A stretch of DNA of 64,000 nt, taken from Maricaulis sp048268525. GTDB taxonomy: Bacteria; Pseudomonadota; Alphaproteobacteria; Caulobacterales; Maricaulaceae. Made by a program: the position numbers and the translations under genes. The notes under the pieces were generated by a model. The model did not search any database. It was not told the origin of the DNA and saw only the letters and a list, made by a program, of their open reading frames with translations. Shown here piece after piece: positions 42,370 through 51,964 of the stretch. Each line of letters starts with the position of its first letter. Positions within the stretch are counted from its first letter, which is position 1. The stretch covers positions 9,595-73,594 of the forward strand of contig NZ_JBLWVH010000017.1 in assembly GCF_048268525.1 (NCBI RefSeq), read 5' to 3'.

Positions 42370-43143
42370 ATGTCGGATCTTGTTTGGCGGCTGGCCCTGC
42401 TACTCATTGTAGCGGGCGCGACATCCGCGTGTACGACCCGTTTCGATGCGCCATCCTCGCTGTCGTCGTCCGAGCAACTCATTGCCGGTGAGCGGCGCCT
42501 GCTTGCCGTCGAGGAATATGCCGACGGGCCGGCTTTGGCGACAATGGGGCGGCTTTATCTTCCGCCGGTGACGCTGGCGGCCGGAGCCGATATCGATCCG
42601 GACATCCCGCCGGCGCGCCTGGATGATGTGCGGCGCCAACTGTCCCGCGATCTGTGTCAGCGCCTGGCGCGGGCCGGCTTTGACGTTCGCCCGGTTGCCA
42701 GTGCACCGGCGGTCGACAGGGATGGTGAGGTGAGTGCCATGATCAACGGCATCCGGCGCAATAATGTCGCGACAACCGGGGTCTCCCGACTGATCGGCGT
42801 TGCCGTGCCCGGCCCCCTCAATCCGCGCGTGCCCCTGGGCATTGGTGCGCTGGGCGTGGAGGCGGAAATCCTCGATGGCGAGGGTCGGCAGGTGGCGGCG
42901 ATCCGCTGGGCCTCCCAGAACCATCTGGCTTCGGGCGGCGGTGTGACGACGATACTCGGCGGCACCGACGCATTTTCTGATCTTGCCGATGTCATGGACC
43001 TCTCAAGCGTCTTTGCCGACGCTTTCGGGGATCTGGTCGAGGAAGCCCGGGCTGATGGCGAGACTGTCGAAGCCGAAACGCCGCGCGGAACCTGCGACGC
43101 CTATCGTGAGCTGATCGACGCTGCGGCACAGGACGGTAGCTGA
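42370..43143 (+). CDS. DUF3313-like lipoprotein
   Basis: The 257-residue protein has a lipoprotein signal (LLLIVAGATSACTTRF; lipobox TSAC). The middle resembles the DUF3313 family: LYLPPVTLAAGADIDPDIPP, a helical region RLDDVRRQLSRDLCQRLARA and a GALGVEAEILDGEGRQVAAI strand block. The family is envelope anchored and of unknown role. It stands alone after the BolA-type gene, 33 bases before the convergent CorC/HlyC gene. Confidence 0.75.
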   Translation: MSDLVWRLALLLIVAGATSACTTRFDAPSSLSSSEQLIAGERRLLAVEEYADGPALATMGRLYLPPVTLAAGADIDPDIPPARLDDVRRQLSRDLCQRLARAGFDVRPVASAPAVDRDGEVSAMINGIRRNNVATTGVSRLIGVAVPGPLNPRVPLGIGALGVEAEILDGEGRQVAAIRWASQNHLASGGGVTTILGGTDAFSDLADVMDLSSVFADAFGDLVEEARADGETVEAETPRGTCDAYRELIDAAAQDGS

Positions 43144-43175
43144 TTTCCCGCGATCAGCGCACCGGACCTGGCTGA

Positions 43176-44465
43176 TCAGGCGCCATTCACCACCACATCA
43201 TCCGGGCTGACCGAGACACGCAGCTTGGTGATCTGGTTGCGGCGACGCTCGACGACTTCGAAGCGGGCGCCGTGGAAGCCGAAAACCTGACCGCGTTCCG
43301 GTATGGTCTGGGCTTCATGGATGACCAGGCCGGCAATGGTCACGGCCTCCTCGTCCGGCAGTTCCCAGTCGAGCGCCCGGTTGAGGTCGCGGATCGGCAG
43401 GTCACCATCGACCAGCCAGATGCCATCGCCGTCAGGCTGGATGCCCTCAACCGCGACATCGTGCTCGTCCTCGATCGCGCCGACGATTTCCTCGAGGATG
43501 TCCTCCAGCGTCACCAGACCCATCAGCGCGCCATACTCGTCGACGACCAGGGCAAAGTGCTCGCGCTTTTCGCGGAAGGCGTTGAGCTGGTCGAGGACCT
43601 CGGTGGTTTCCGGTACGAACCAGGCGTCGCGCCGCAAGGCGTCGATATCAATGACAGAGGCATTGCCGTCGGCTTCGTGGAGGGCGCGAGCAATGTCACG
43701 GACATGCAGGATGCCGATGATATTCTCGGTATCGCCCTTGTAGATCGGCAGGCGCGTATGGGGCGAGTGAAGCGCCTCGGTGACAATCGCTTCGGAGGGC
43801 TTGTCAGCGTCGATCATCACGATCGATTTGCGGTGCACCATGATGTCATCAACGGTCAGGTCGCGCAGGTCGAGCACGCCGCCCAGCATGTCGCGGTCAT
43901 CCTTGACCACCCCGCCTTCCTCGTGGTGCAGCGCGATGGCGCCGCGCAGCTCGTCATGGGATGACAGGACCGGTCCGTCCACATTGGCGCCGAACATGCG
44001 CAACACATTGCGGACCACGAACTGGACAGCACCGACCAGGGGCGCGAACACCCGGACGATGATCAGGATCGGCCGTGAAACCGCCAGCGCGAACCGTTCC
44101 GGATTCGACAGGGCGTAGGTCTTCGGCATCACCTCGGCAAAGACCAGGACCAGGATGGTCATGACCAGGGTCGCCCAGACGACGCTGTTGCCGCCCAGCA
44201 GGGTCTCGAACAATTGCCCGGCAATCATCGACGCCAGGATGTTGACGAGATTGTTGCCGAGCAGGATTGAACCCAGAAGGCCTTCGCCGTCGGAAATCAG
44301 GATATTGACCCGCGCGGCAGCCGGATTCTTGTCGCGTTCGAGCTGCAGCATGCGGGCGCGGGAAGTCGCGGTCAGCGAGGTTTCCGAGCCGGAAAAGAAG
44401 GCTGACAGCAATAGCAGGCCGACAATGGTGAGGGCCGGTCCGATGATCGTCCAGTCGAGGCTCAT
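43176..44465 (-). CDS. CNNM/CorC-HlyC family transporter (DUF21-CBS-CorC)
   Basis: The 429-residue protein has three or four N-terminal membrane helices of a DUF21/CNNM domain (GLLLLSAFFSGSETSLTATS), a CBS pair (residues about 200-330, DIMVHRKSIVMIDADKPSEA) and a C-terminal CorC/HlyC domain. Members are linked to magnesium or cobalt efflux and membrane homeostasis. It is the last gene of an operon with aroB and aroK; its start overlaps the aroB stop by four bases, which couples metal transport with the shikimate pathway only by position. Confidence 0.92.
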   Translation of the reverse strand: MSLDWTIIGPALTIVGLLLLSAFFSGSETSLTATSRARMLQLERDKNPAAARVNILISDGEGLLGSILLGNNLVNILASMIAGQLFETLLGGNSVVWATLVMTILVLVFAEVMPKTYALSNPERFALAVSRPILIIVRVFAPLVGAVQFVVRNVLRMFGANVDGPVLSSHDELRGAIALHHEEGGVVKDDRDMLGGVLDLRDLTVDDIMVHRKSIVMIDADKPSEAIVTEALHSPHTRLPIYKGDTENIIGILHVRDIARALHEADGNASVIDIDALRRDAWFVPETTEVLDQLNAFREKREHFALVVDEYGALMGLVTLEDILEEIVGAIEDEHDVAVEGIQPDGDGIWLVDGDLPIRDLNRALDWELPDEEAVTIAGLVIHEAQTIPERGQVFGFHGARFEVVERRRNQITKLRVSVSPDDVVVNGA

Positions 44466-45565
44466 GAGAGCTGGGTCTCCATAAAGGTGAGAAGGTCGGC
44501 TTCATCGGCGGCGTGGTCAATGAAGGCGTCGCCGATGGCGCGGGCGAGGATGAGGGTGATGCGGCCGTCGCGGTTCTTCTTGTCGTCCCGCATGCGGGAG
44601 ACAAGGCTGGCGGCGTCCCAGTCAGTATGGGCCAGCTCGCCGGGGCTCGCTGGCAGGCCGACCGTGCGCAGATGGGCCGCAACCCGCGCCGCGTTTTCAG
44701 CGCTGCAATCGCCGCGACGGGCGGAATAGGCAAAGGCCAGTGCCGTTCCGACGGCGACAGCCTCGCCATGACGGATCACGTCCTTGGGGGCGTCGGCCTC
44801 GAAGGCATGTCCGAATGTATGGCCCAGATTGAGCAGGGCGCGGACACCGGTCTCGCGCTCGTCCTCGGCGACGATCCGCGCCTTGAAGGCGACAGCCGCT
44901 GCGACGGCCCGGTCCAGATCGGCCCCGTCGAGCACGTCCGGGCCAGCCGCTACGAGCTGCTCGAACAGCGGGGCGTCGCCGATCAGCGCCGCCTTGACGA
45001 TCTCCGCATAGCCGGCCCGGCGCTCGCGGTCCGGGAGCGTGGCCAGGAGGTCGCGATCAGCGATCACCAGTTTGGGCTGATGGAAACTGCCGGCGAAATT
45101 CTTGCCATGTGTGGTGTTGATCCCGGTCTTGCCGCCGACCGAACTGTCGACCTGGGCGAGCAGGGTGGTCGGGATCTGGATGAAGTTGACGCCGCGCTTG
45201 GTCACGGCTGCTGCAAAGCCGGTCAGGTCGCCAATGACACCGCCGCCCAGCGCGATCACGGCTTCGGAGCGCTCGATATTGCGGTCCAGCAGCGCGTCGA
45301 CAACCTGTTCCAGCCCGGCCCAACTCTTCGATGTTTCACCCGGTGCGACAATGACCGGTTCGACGCGCAGGCCCAGTTCGGTCAACTGCTCTTCCATGGC
45401 AGCGAGGTGAAGGTCGGCGACATGACGGTCGGTCACGAGGATGGCCCGGCCGCGCGGGAAATGGGCGGCCAGCTCCGGCCCGGCTGCGGACAGGGCGCCG
45501 GCGCCGACCAGCACGTCATAGGCCCGGTCTCCCAGGCCGACGGCGACCCGCAGAATGTCACTCAC
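44462..45565 (-). CDS. aroB: 3-dehydroquinate synthase AroB
   Basis: The 367-residue protein converts DAHP to 3-dehydroquinate with NAD and a divalent metal, step two of the shikimate pathway. The NAD-binding block ALGGGVIGDLTGFAAAVTKRG and the metal-site region (KLVIADRDLLATLPDRERRA; LNLGHTFGHAFE with the two His ligands) are visible. It overlaps aroK upstream and the CorC/HlyC gene downstream by four bases each, so the three genes are one operon. Confidence 0.96.
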   Translation of the reverse strand: MSDILRVAVGLGDRAYDVLVGAGALSAAGPELAAHFPRGRAILVTDRHVADLHLAAMEEQLTELGLRVEPVIVAPGETSKSWAGLEQVVDALLDRNIERSEAVIALGGGVIGDLTGFAAAVTKRGVNFIQIPTTLLAQVDSSVGGKTGINTTHGKNFAGSFHQPKLVIADRDLLATLPDRERRAGYAEIVKAALIGDAPLFEQLVAAGPDVLDGADLDRAVAAAVAFKARIVAEDERETGVRALLNLGHTFGHAFEADAPKDVIRHGEAVAVGTALAFAYSARRGDCSAENAARVAAHLRTVGLPASPGELAHTDWDAASLVSRMRDDKKNRDGRITLILARAIGDAFIDHAADEADLLTFMETQLS

Positions 45566-46101
45566 GCCCTCGCCTCCCGGCTTTCCAGTGCCTGCAAAAT
45601 CGTGTCGAGCGTGATCTGGTGTGACCCGCCGGACGCATCCACATGAATGTCCGCTTCTGCATACGCGGCCTGCCGCTTGTTGAGCAAGGTCCTCAGCACG
45701 GTTTCCGGGTCTTCATCGCGCAGCAGCGGGCGGGTGTCGCGGCGGGCGACGCGTTGCACCAGGGTTTCGACATCGGCCTGCAGCCAGATCGAGGTCGCCA
45801 GCGCCTTGACCCGGTCGCGGGTCTCGCCATCGACAAAGGCACCGCCGCCAAGCGCCAGCACCATGGGCGGCTCCTCCAGCAGGCGGGCGATGACCTTGCG
45901 CTCGCCATCGCGGAAGGCGTGCTCGCCGAAATCCTCGAATATCTCTGACACGCTGCGTCCGGCGGCTTTTTCGACTTCCTCGTCGGCGTCGCGAAACTGC
46001 AGTTTCAGGGCATGCGCCAGGCGGCGACCAACTGTGGTCTTGCCGACGCCCATCAAGCCGATGAGCACGAGCGATTTCCGCGGTTTGTAGGCGTAGGACA
46101 T
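45562..46101 (-). CDS. aroK: Shikimate kinase AroK
   Basis: The 179-residue protein phosphorylates shikimate with ATP. It has the P-loop LMGVGKTTVGRRLA with Lys21, the substrate motif FRDADEEVEKAAG and the central LALGGGAFVDGETRDRVK block. It is the first gene of the aroK-aroB-CorC operon. The promoter lies in the divergent region shared with the 46-residue membrane protein gene at 46209. Confidence 0.95.
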   Translation of the reverse strand: MSYAYKPRKSLVLIGLMGVGKTTVGRRLAHALKLQFRDADEEVEKAAGRSVSEIFEDFGEHAFRDGERKVIARLLEEPPMVLALGGGAFVDGETRDRVKALATSIWLQADVETLVQRVARRDTRPLLRDEDPETVLRTLLNKRQAAYAEADIHVDASGGSHQITLDTILQALESREARA

Positions 46102-46208
46102 GCTAGCGGTATAAACGGTCTGGAAATCGCCGCAATCAGGGTTAGGGTCGGATACTGACTGACCCGCAGCTGTGTGGCGGGTTTTCGAGGGATTGAGGAG
46201 TCGGATTC

Positions 46209-46349
46209 ATGCGTGGTTTTCTGGTGGGTGTGGCGGTTATCGCCGGTCTCGTCGCGATCGGATTCGGCACGCTGGTCATGATCGCCAACGGCCTTGAACC
46301 GACCCGGGAGAATGTGCGTGTCGAGCTGGAAGACGATTTCCCGCGCTAG
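46209..46349 (+). CDS. 46-residue single-pass membrane protein
   Basis: ATG 46209 follows GAGGAG by about nine bases and opens a 46-residue frame. It has one hydrophobic helix (FLVGVAVIAGLVAIGFGTLV) and a charged C-terminal tail (ENVRVELEDDFPR). No family is recognised. It overlaps the first 32 bases of the following gene in another frame, so the two are probably co-translated. It lies divergent from aroK. Confidence 0.6.
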   Translation: MRGFLVGVAVIAGLVAIGFGTLVMIANGLEPTRENVRVELEDDFPR

Positions 46350-47961
46350 CCTGCTGGCTGCGCTGCTGGGCGGAGCCGCCACAGCCCAAAACCCGATCGA
46401 GGTCGAACGCCTTGACGCGCTCGATCCGCTCGAGGTTTCCCTGACCTCTCGCGGACTTGGCGAGCGGCAGTGGACCGGGACCGGACGCGACATGGCCGAA
46501 GCCGCGCTGATGCGCCTGCCCGGCACCGGCGATGGCGGTTATGCCAGTGAGGCGCTCGGCGATACCGCCCGTCTTATCCTGTTGTCCGGCGGACAGCCGC
46601 CGGCCGGTGGACGCGGCGACGCCAGGCTGGCGGTGCTGCGGCTCGACCGGCTGCTGGCAGCGGGCGGCGCCTATGACGCCTTTGATCTGCTGGAGCGCAC
46701 GCCGAATGTGAACCGCCAACCGGAGTTGGCCCGCTGGCATGCCGAGCTGGGCTTTGCCACTGGCCAGAGCGAACGCGCCTGCCAGACCGCCAATGCCCTG
46801 ATCGAAAACCGCGACGCGCCGGAATGGCTGCGTCGCCGCGCTTTCTGTCTGGCCCTGGAAGGGCAGGGCGCCGCGGCCGAGCTCACCGCCGAGCTGGCCC
46901 GGTCCCAGTCCGAAGACGAGGATTTCGACGCCCGCCTGTTCGCCTACACCCTGGCGACACCGGTCGCCGATACGGTCGGGCCGGCTGACAGCGGTCTCGA
47001 CCTGGCGATGGCGCAGGCCCTGCTCGATCCGGAAGCCGACATGCCACCGATCGCAGACACGGCGCCAGCCTGGCTGATCGCGCTCGGCCACCGTCCGCCC
47101 TTCGAGACGCCCCGTATCGCCGATACGGCCGCCGCGCTTGACGCCGCGCTGGAGTTGACGGGTCGCGAGCGGCATCATGCCCTTGAAGATGTTCTGGCTA
47201 ATGGTGAGGACCGGGAAGTGGCCGCCTTGGCGCTGGGTCACCTGCTGGCCGATACGGGCAGTGCTGCACGCTTCATCCATGTGGCCCGCCATCACGGCAC
47301 CGAGGTTGAATCCCTGCCGGTGACCGAAGCGACGCTTGCGCATGGCTATGACATTGCCCTGGCGTCGATGATCGTTGGCGATTTGCGGGCCGCGGCCCGT
47401 TGGCGCAACGCCCTGCTGGATGGTCCACCCCGTCGGATTTCACCGGCGGCGCTGGCCGGGCAACCGATCGTCGAGACCGCTGACGGTCAACTCGTCTACG
47501 CCGACGGGACACCGGTCGATGCCGTGCAGCCCGAATGGGTTCCGCCATCACCGCAGCGCATGGTCACGCTCGACCTGTCGCTGGCCATCGCGCGCGATGC
47601 CCTGTCGGGCGGGAATTTCGATGCCGTGTTCGCGGCATGGATCGAGAGCCAGGGTGAGGCGGCGCTCGGTGAGCAATTGGCGCTGGCAGAGCTCGGTGCC
47701 GTTCTGCCGCAGAACGCCCGGCTGGCGGTGCTCGGCCGGGAAGCGGTTGCCACCGCGCCGGAATGGCCGGTGATGGAAATGGCGATGCGCTCCGGTGCCC
47801 GGGCCGAAACGGCGCTGCTGGCTGTCAGCCTGCTCAATCGCCCGGAGACTTCGGCGGACCCTGTGGTGTTCAGCCGGTCCATCGCGGGCCTGGACGCGGC
47901 CGGCCTGCGCGACAATGCGCTGGCGCTGGTGCTGGAGCGTGTGATCACGAGGTCGCGGTGA
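46318..47961 (+). CDS. Exported alpha-helical repeat protein of unknown function
   Basis: The 547-residue protein starts at GTG 46318, seven bases after GGGAG, giving a signal peptide SSWKTISRASLLAALLGGAA ending ATAQ. The remainder is Ala- and Leu-rich helices in a TPR/Sel1-like pattern (AELGFATGQSERACQTANAL; RRAFCLALEGQGAAAELTAE), suggesting a periplasmic scaffold, but no family is recognised with confidence. It lies between the 46-residue membrane gene and xerD; its stop overlaps the xerD start by four bases (GTGA). The shared transcript hints at a cell-envelope or division role, which is inference. Confidence 0.7.
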   Translation: MSSWKTISRASLLAALLGGAATAQNPIEVERLDALDPLEVSLTSRGLGERQWTGTGRDMAEAALMRLPGTGDGGYASEALGDTARLILLSGGQPPAGGRGDARLAVLRLDRLLAAGGAYDAFDLLERTPNVNRQPELARWHAELGFATGQSERACQTANALIENRDAPEWLRRRAFCLALEGQGAAAELTAELARSQSEDEDFDARLFAYTLATPVADTVGPADSGLDLAMAQALLDPEADMPPIADTAPAWLIALGHRPPFETPRIADTAAALDAALELTGRERHHALEDVLANGEDREVAALALGHLLADTGSAARFIHVARHHGTEVESLPVTEATLAHGYDIALASMIVGDLRAAARWRNALLDGPPRRISPAALAGQPIVETADGQLVYADGTPVDAVQPEWVPPSPQRMVTLDLSLAIARDALSGGNFDAVFAAWIESQGEAALGEQLALAELGAVLPQNARLAVLGREAVATAPEWPVMEMAMRSGARAETALLAVSLLNRPETSADPVVFSRSIAGLDAAGLRDNALALVLERVITRSR

Positions 47962-48923
47962 GCCAAGCGCCGTCCGGTGCCGGCCATGCCAATGGCATCC
48001 TGATCGAGCTGTTTCTCGACATGATGGCCGCCGAGCGCGGCGCGTCCCCCAATACTCTGGATGCCTATCGCCGTGACCTGTCTGACGTCGCCGTTCGCCT
48101 GTCCGGCCATAGCCTGGAAACCGCATCCACGCCCGATCTTGAAGGCGTTCTCGCGAGCATGGCCGCCGATGGCCTGGCCGCTTCGACCGCAGCCCGGCGC
48201 CTGTCGGCGATCAAGCGCTTCTACCGCTTTCTGCTGTCTGATGGTGTGCGCGAGGACAATCCGGCCACGCCCTTGCGGGCGCCCAAGCAGGGCCGTTCGC
48301 TGCCGAAGATCCTGACCGAGGCCGATGTCGACCGGCTGTTCGACGCCGCCGCCGCACTGCCCGGCGCTGCCGGCCTGCGAACGCGGGCCCTGATGGAGCT
48401 CCTTTATGCGGGAGGTTTGCGGGTGACCGAGCTGGTCTCGCTGCCGCTGGGCGCTTTTGTCCGGGCCGAGCGTTGTATCCAGATAACCGGCAAGGGCGGC
48501 CGCGAACGGCTGGTCCCGCTGACCGAGGCAGCGCTCGAGGCCGTCGCCGACTACAAGGCGGTCCGGGAGACCCACCTGCCGGCCGACAAGGCGAAAGCGG
48601 GCAGGGCCGCGCGCTTCCTGTTCCCGTCGCGCACCGCCAAGGCGGGCCATCTGACCCGGGAACGTTTTGCGCAAATCCTCTCGGACCTGACCCTGGCAGC
48701 CGGTCTCGATCCGGCCAAAGTCTCGCCCCATGTCCTGCGCCATGCCTTCGCCACGCACCTGCTGGCGCGCGGTGCGGATCTTCGCAGCGTGCAGATCCTG
48801 TTGGGGCATGCCGATGTTTCCACGACCCAGATCTATACCCATGTCCTTGACGAGAGACTGAAATCTCTCGTTCAGTCCGCTCACCCGCTCGCGCGCCGCG
48901 CGGATGACGATCCGCCCGATTGA
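47958..48923 (+). CDS. xerD: Tyrosine recombinase XerD
   Basis: The 321-residue protein has an N-terminal SAM-like core-binding domain (IELFLDMMAAERGASPNTLD) and a catalytic domain with Arg in LLYAGGLRVTELVSL, Lys in ITGKGGRERLVP, HxxR in SPHVLRHAFATHLL, His in LLGHADVSTTQIYTHV and the nearby Tyr. With XerC it resolves chromosome dimers at dif. GTG 47958 overlaps the preceding stop by four bases. Context and sequence fit a housekeeping recombinase, not a phage integrase. Confidence 0.93.
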   Translation: MSQAPSGAGHANGILIELFLDMMAAERGASPNTLDAYRRDLSDVAVRLSGHSLETASTPDLEGVLASMAADGLAASTAARRLSAIKRFYRFLLSDGVREDNPATPLRAPKQGRSLPKILTEADVDRLFDAAAALPGAAGLRTRALMELLYAGGLRVTELVSLPLGAFVRAERCIQITGKGGRERLVPLTEAALEAVADYKAVRETHLPADKAKAGRAARFLFPSRTAKAGHLTRERFAQILSDLTLAAGLDPAKVSPHVLRHAFATHLLARGADLRSVQILLGHADVSTTQIYTHVLDERLKSLVQSAHPLARRADDDPPD

Positions 48924-49015
48924 CGTATGCGTAAGCACGGTTTTTGAGGCTTGTGGCGCCGGGACCGGGTGGTTAGGTTGCCCCCCACTTTGGTGTTCAC
49001 AGGCGTTGGCAGGGC

Positions 49016-49987
49016 ATGTCCGACCCCACACGTACCTATCTCGATTTCGAACGGCCGCTGGCCGAATTGGAAGCCAAGATCGAAGAGCTCGAATCCCTTG
49101 CGGGTGAAGACTCTCCGGACATGGCGGAAGAGACTGCGCGCTTGCGCCAGAAGGCGGCCGAGCAACTCGCCGCGCTCTATTCCAAGCTCGATCCCTGGCG
49201 CAAGACGCTGGTCGCCCGGCATCCCGAGCGACCGCATTTTCGTGATTACCGCAAGGCGCTGATCGAGGATTTCGAGGAAATGTGCGGCGATCGCCGTTTC
49301 TCCGAAGACGCAGCCATCGTTGGCGGTCTGGGCCGTTTCCGGGGTCGCTCGGTGGTCGTGATCGGCCATGAGAAAGGCCACGACACCGAGACCCGCATCA
49401 AGCACAATTTCGGCATGGCGCGTCCGGAAGGCTATCGCAAGGCGATCCGCCTGATGGACCTGGCCGAGAAATTCAACCTGCCGGTGCTGACCTTCGTCGA
49501 TACCGCAGGCGCTTATCCCGGCCTCGGCGCGGAAGAGCGCGGCCAGTCCGAAGCCATCGCCCGCTCGACCGAGCGCTGCCTGACGCTGGGTACGCCGCTG
49601 ATTTCCACCATTACCGGCGAAGGCGGGTCCGGCGGCGCCGTGGCCCTGGCCAGCGCCAATGTCGTGATGATGCTGGAACACTCGATCTATTCAGTGATCT
49701 CGCCGGAAGGCTGCGCCTCGATCCTGTGGAAGGATTCGGCCCGGGCCAAGGATGCCGCCGTGGCCATGAAGGTGACCGCGCCGGACCTGCTGGCCATGAA
49801 GATCGTCGACCAGGTCATTCCTGAACCGATCGGCGGTGCCCATCGCCACGCCGCCGCGACCATGACCACGGTCGGCAACGCCATCGAAAAACATCTCGGC
49901 GAGCTGGAACAGATGGACGCCAAGGCCCTGCGCCAGCAACGCCGGGAGCGCTTCCTCGCGATCGGGCGGACGCTTCCCGGGGCTTAG
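49016..49987 (+). CDS. accA: Acetyl-CoA carboxylase carboxyltransferase subunit alpha
   Basis: The 323-residue protein carries out the second half of the acetyl-CoA carboxylase reaction with AccD, making malonyl-CoA. It has FERPLAELEAKIEELESLAG at the N terminus, the crotonase core GHEKGHDTETRIKHNFGMA, and the conserved GEGGSGGAVALASANVVMML block. Family length is about 317. The stop overlaps the convergent transporter stop by four bases. Confidence 0.96.
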   Translation: MSDPTRTYLDFERPLAELEAKIEELESLAGEDSPDMAEETARLRQKAAEQLAALYSKLDPWRKTLVARHPERPHFRDYRKALIEDFEEMCGDRRFSEDAAIVGGLGRFRGRSVVVIGHEKGHDTETRIKHNFGMARPEGYRKAIRLMDLAEKFNLPVLTFVDTAGAYPGLGAEERGQSEAIARSTERCLTLGTPLISTITGEGGSGGAVALASANVVMMLEHSIYSVISPEGCASILWKDSARAKDAAVAMKVTAPDLLAMKIVDQVIPEPIGGAHRHAAATMTTVGNAIEKHLGELEQMDAKALRQQRRERFLAIGRTLPGA

Positions 49988-50865
49988 GCACGTTGGTCGG
50001 CGACCGGCCCGGGTTGTGAACCCGCCGCCGAGGTCTGGCTCAGCCACAGGCTGGCCATGACTACGGCAATGCCGGCGATCTGGCTGGCTGACAGGCTCTG
50101 CCCGAGCACGATCCACCCCAGACAGACCGCCGTCATCGGACTGAGAAAGCCCAGCAGGGTGGCGCGTGACGGGCCGATAACGGCCAGTCCGCGAAACCAG
50201 ATCCAGTAAGTCAGCGCCGCTCCCGGAATGGCCAGCCAGGCCAGGCCGGTCAGTGTCAGCGGATTGAGGGGCGGCAGGCCGCCATCCACGAGGAAGGCCA
50301 GCGGGACCAGCATCACACCGCCGGCAGTCAGCTGCCAGGCCGTAAGGGTGAGGGCCGAGACGGGGAATTGCCAGCGCCGGGTCAGCACGCTGCCGGCCGC
50401 CATGGCCAGCGCGCCGCCAAGACCGGCCAGCACCCCGATCATGTCCATTTCAGCATCGCCCGTGATCACCAGCAGAGCGACGCCTGCCAGTCCGGCAAAA
50501 CCAGCCAGGACCTGCCGCGGTCCGATCGGGGTCGAAAGCGCGAGCCGGGCCAGGGCGATGACGATCAGCGGCTGGATGGCGCCGACGGTCGCCGCGACCC
50601 CGCCGGGCAGGCGGTAGGCGGCAATATTCAGCAGGCTCCAGAACAGGGTGAAATTCAGCCCGCCCAGGACCAGAAGTTTGCCCAGCCAGGGGCGTTTGGG
50701 CAGTTGCCGCACGATCAACAAGAGCAGCAGCCCGGCAGGCAGGGCCCGCAGGCAGGCAATGCCGAGCGCATGGCCTTCCGGCAGGGCCAGGGTGATGGCG
50801 AGGTAGGAACACCCCCAGACCGCCGGGGCCAGTGCTGTGAGCGCGATGTCGGACCAGCGCGGCAT
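49984..50865 (-). CDS. EamA/DMT-family transporter
   Basis: The 293-residue protein has about ten hydrophobic helices in two EamA halves. The first carries VWGCSYLAITLALPEGHALG and the second LGFLSPMTAVCLGWIVLGQS. The family exports metabolites or sugars; the substrate cannot be read. It begins two bases after the cyclase gene stop on the same strand, so these two are likely one transcript, and it converges with accA. Confidence 0.88.
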   Translation of the reverse strand: MPRWSDIALTALAPAVWGCSYLAITLALPEGHALGIACLRALPAGLLLLLIVRQLPKRPWLGKLLVLGGLNFTLFWSLLNIAAYRLPGGVAATVGAIQPLIVIALARLALSTPIGPRQVLAGFAGLAGVALLVITGDAEMDMIGVLAGLGGALAMAAGSVLTRRWQFPVSALTLTAWQLTAGGVMLVPLAFLVDGGLPPLNPLTLTGLAWLAIPGAALTYWIWFRGLAVIGPSRATLLGFLSPMTAVCLGWIVLGQSLSASQIAGIAVVMASLWLSQTSAAGSQPGPVADQRA

Positions 50866-50867
50866 GG

Positions 50868-51854
50868 TCAGTCCCCCACCGGCAGGGCAATCGGCCGCAA
50901 CGGGGCGGCATCGGCGCCGCGCAGACGCAGCGAGGCGGCGATGAAGGCGAACTCGTGCACGCCGTCGCGGGCCAACGCCTCGAGGTCGACCAGTTCCAGG
51001 ATCGGGATGCCGGATTGGGCCAGCAGGAAGGTGTGGACCGGCACGTAATTGCCATCCACTTCCGACGGGAAGGCCTCAAAACTCAGATTATCGGCGCCGA
51101 CAATCATCGCGCCTGCCTCTGCCAGGTGTCGGGCTGCCTCCATGCCCAGGCCCGGGGCATTGTCCATGTAGGCGTCGGCCTGGTGATAGAGCTGCATGCG
51201 TCCGGTACGGATCAGGACGACATCGCCGGGCTCGATCGCCAGCCCCTGGCGGGCCAGGGCGGCGTCGATGTCCTCTGCACTGACCCGATAGCCCGGCTCG
51301 AGCATGTCGATCCCGAACAGGGCCGGCAGGTCGACCAGCAGGCCGCGGGCAATGATCGGCGGCAAGGCGCCGGCATCGGCATGCTGCCAGCCGCGATCGC
51401 CGAGATGCGCGTCGGCACTGAACCCGTTCCAGATGCGTCCATCCAGACCGAAATGGCTGAGCGCGTCGATATGCGTGCCGGTATGGGCGTACATGCTGAA
51501 GGCCGAGCCGGAATAGCTGACATGGGCATTGACCTCGCGACCGACACCGACCGGATCGTCGATCCGGGTGCCACGCGGCGTGTGGGTCATCCACATCCGG
51601 TAGTGCGGGTCGCCGGCGGCCTGCCAGCTGGGCATGCCGATGAAGTATTCGACGGACAGGTCATAAGGGCCGCCCGGTGCGATGCGCGACAGGATGTCCG
51701 CCTGGCTGGACGCCGTCATCAGGTTGAGACGGCCGATCTCGTCTTGCGGCCCCCAGGGGCTGCGGCCGACATCCTGGGCGTAGGCCGTCGAGATGGCGAG
51801 GACGCCGAGCAAGGCTGATGCTGCGAGGCTTAGAGAGAGCAGGGATCTGGACAT
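50868..51854 (-). CDS. Exported cyclase-family (kynurenine-formamidase-like) hydrolase
   Basis: The 328-residue protein has a signal peptide (ALLGVLAISTAYAQ). The metal motif HTGTHIDALSHFGLDG and a following AIGDRGW-like loop match the cyclase family PF04199, zinc-dependent hydrolases of amide or ester bonds that include kynurenine formamidase. Its location outside the cytoplasm is unusual for that activity. It is divergent from the LysR gene, which may regulate it, and leads the transporter gene. Substrate unknown. Confidence 0.85.
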   Translation of the reverse strand: MSRSLLSLSLAASALLGVLAISTAYAQDVGRSPWGPQDEIGRLNLMTASSQADILSRIAPGGPYDLSVEYFIGMPSWQAAGDPHYRMWMTHTPRGTRIDDPVGVGREVNAHVSYSGSAFSMYAHTGTHIDALSHFGLDGRIWNGFSADAHLGDRGWQHADAGALPPIIARGLLVDLPALFGIDMLEPGYRVSAEDIDAALARQGLAIEPGDVVLIRTGRMQLYHQADAYMDNAPGLGMEAARHLAEAGAMIVGADNLSFEAFPSEVDGNYVPVHTFLLAQSGIPILELVDLEALARDGVHEFAFIAASLRLRGADAAPLRPIALPVGD

Positions 51855-51964
51855 GGAAACCTCCGGTAATTGGCGGTCAGGCCGCGATGCCGGAAGAGAT
51901 ATGGCTTTGCTGGACTTGGGATAATCGACATAATTCTCACTGCAATGTTTCGCAGGAGTGCACG
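51855..51964. promoter_or_regulatory. Divergent promoter region of the cyclase and LysR genes
   Basis: This 110-base gap is the only regulatory space for both genes. The stretch around 51920-51950 is the least GC-rich part (GATAATCGACATAATTCTCA) and could contain a LysR-type T-N11-A site. CAGGAG at about 51952-51957 is the ribosome binding site of the LysR gene. Confidence 0.4.

Noticed and set aside
47958..48923. Phage or island integrase
   Set aside because: Sequence and operon context fit housekeeping XerD; no attachment site, tRNA target or phage genes are nearby.
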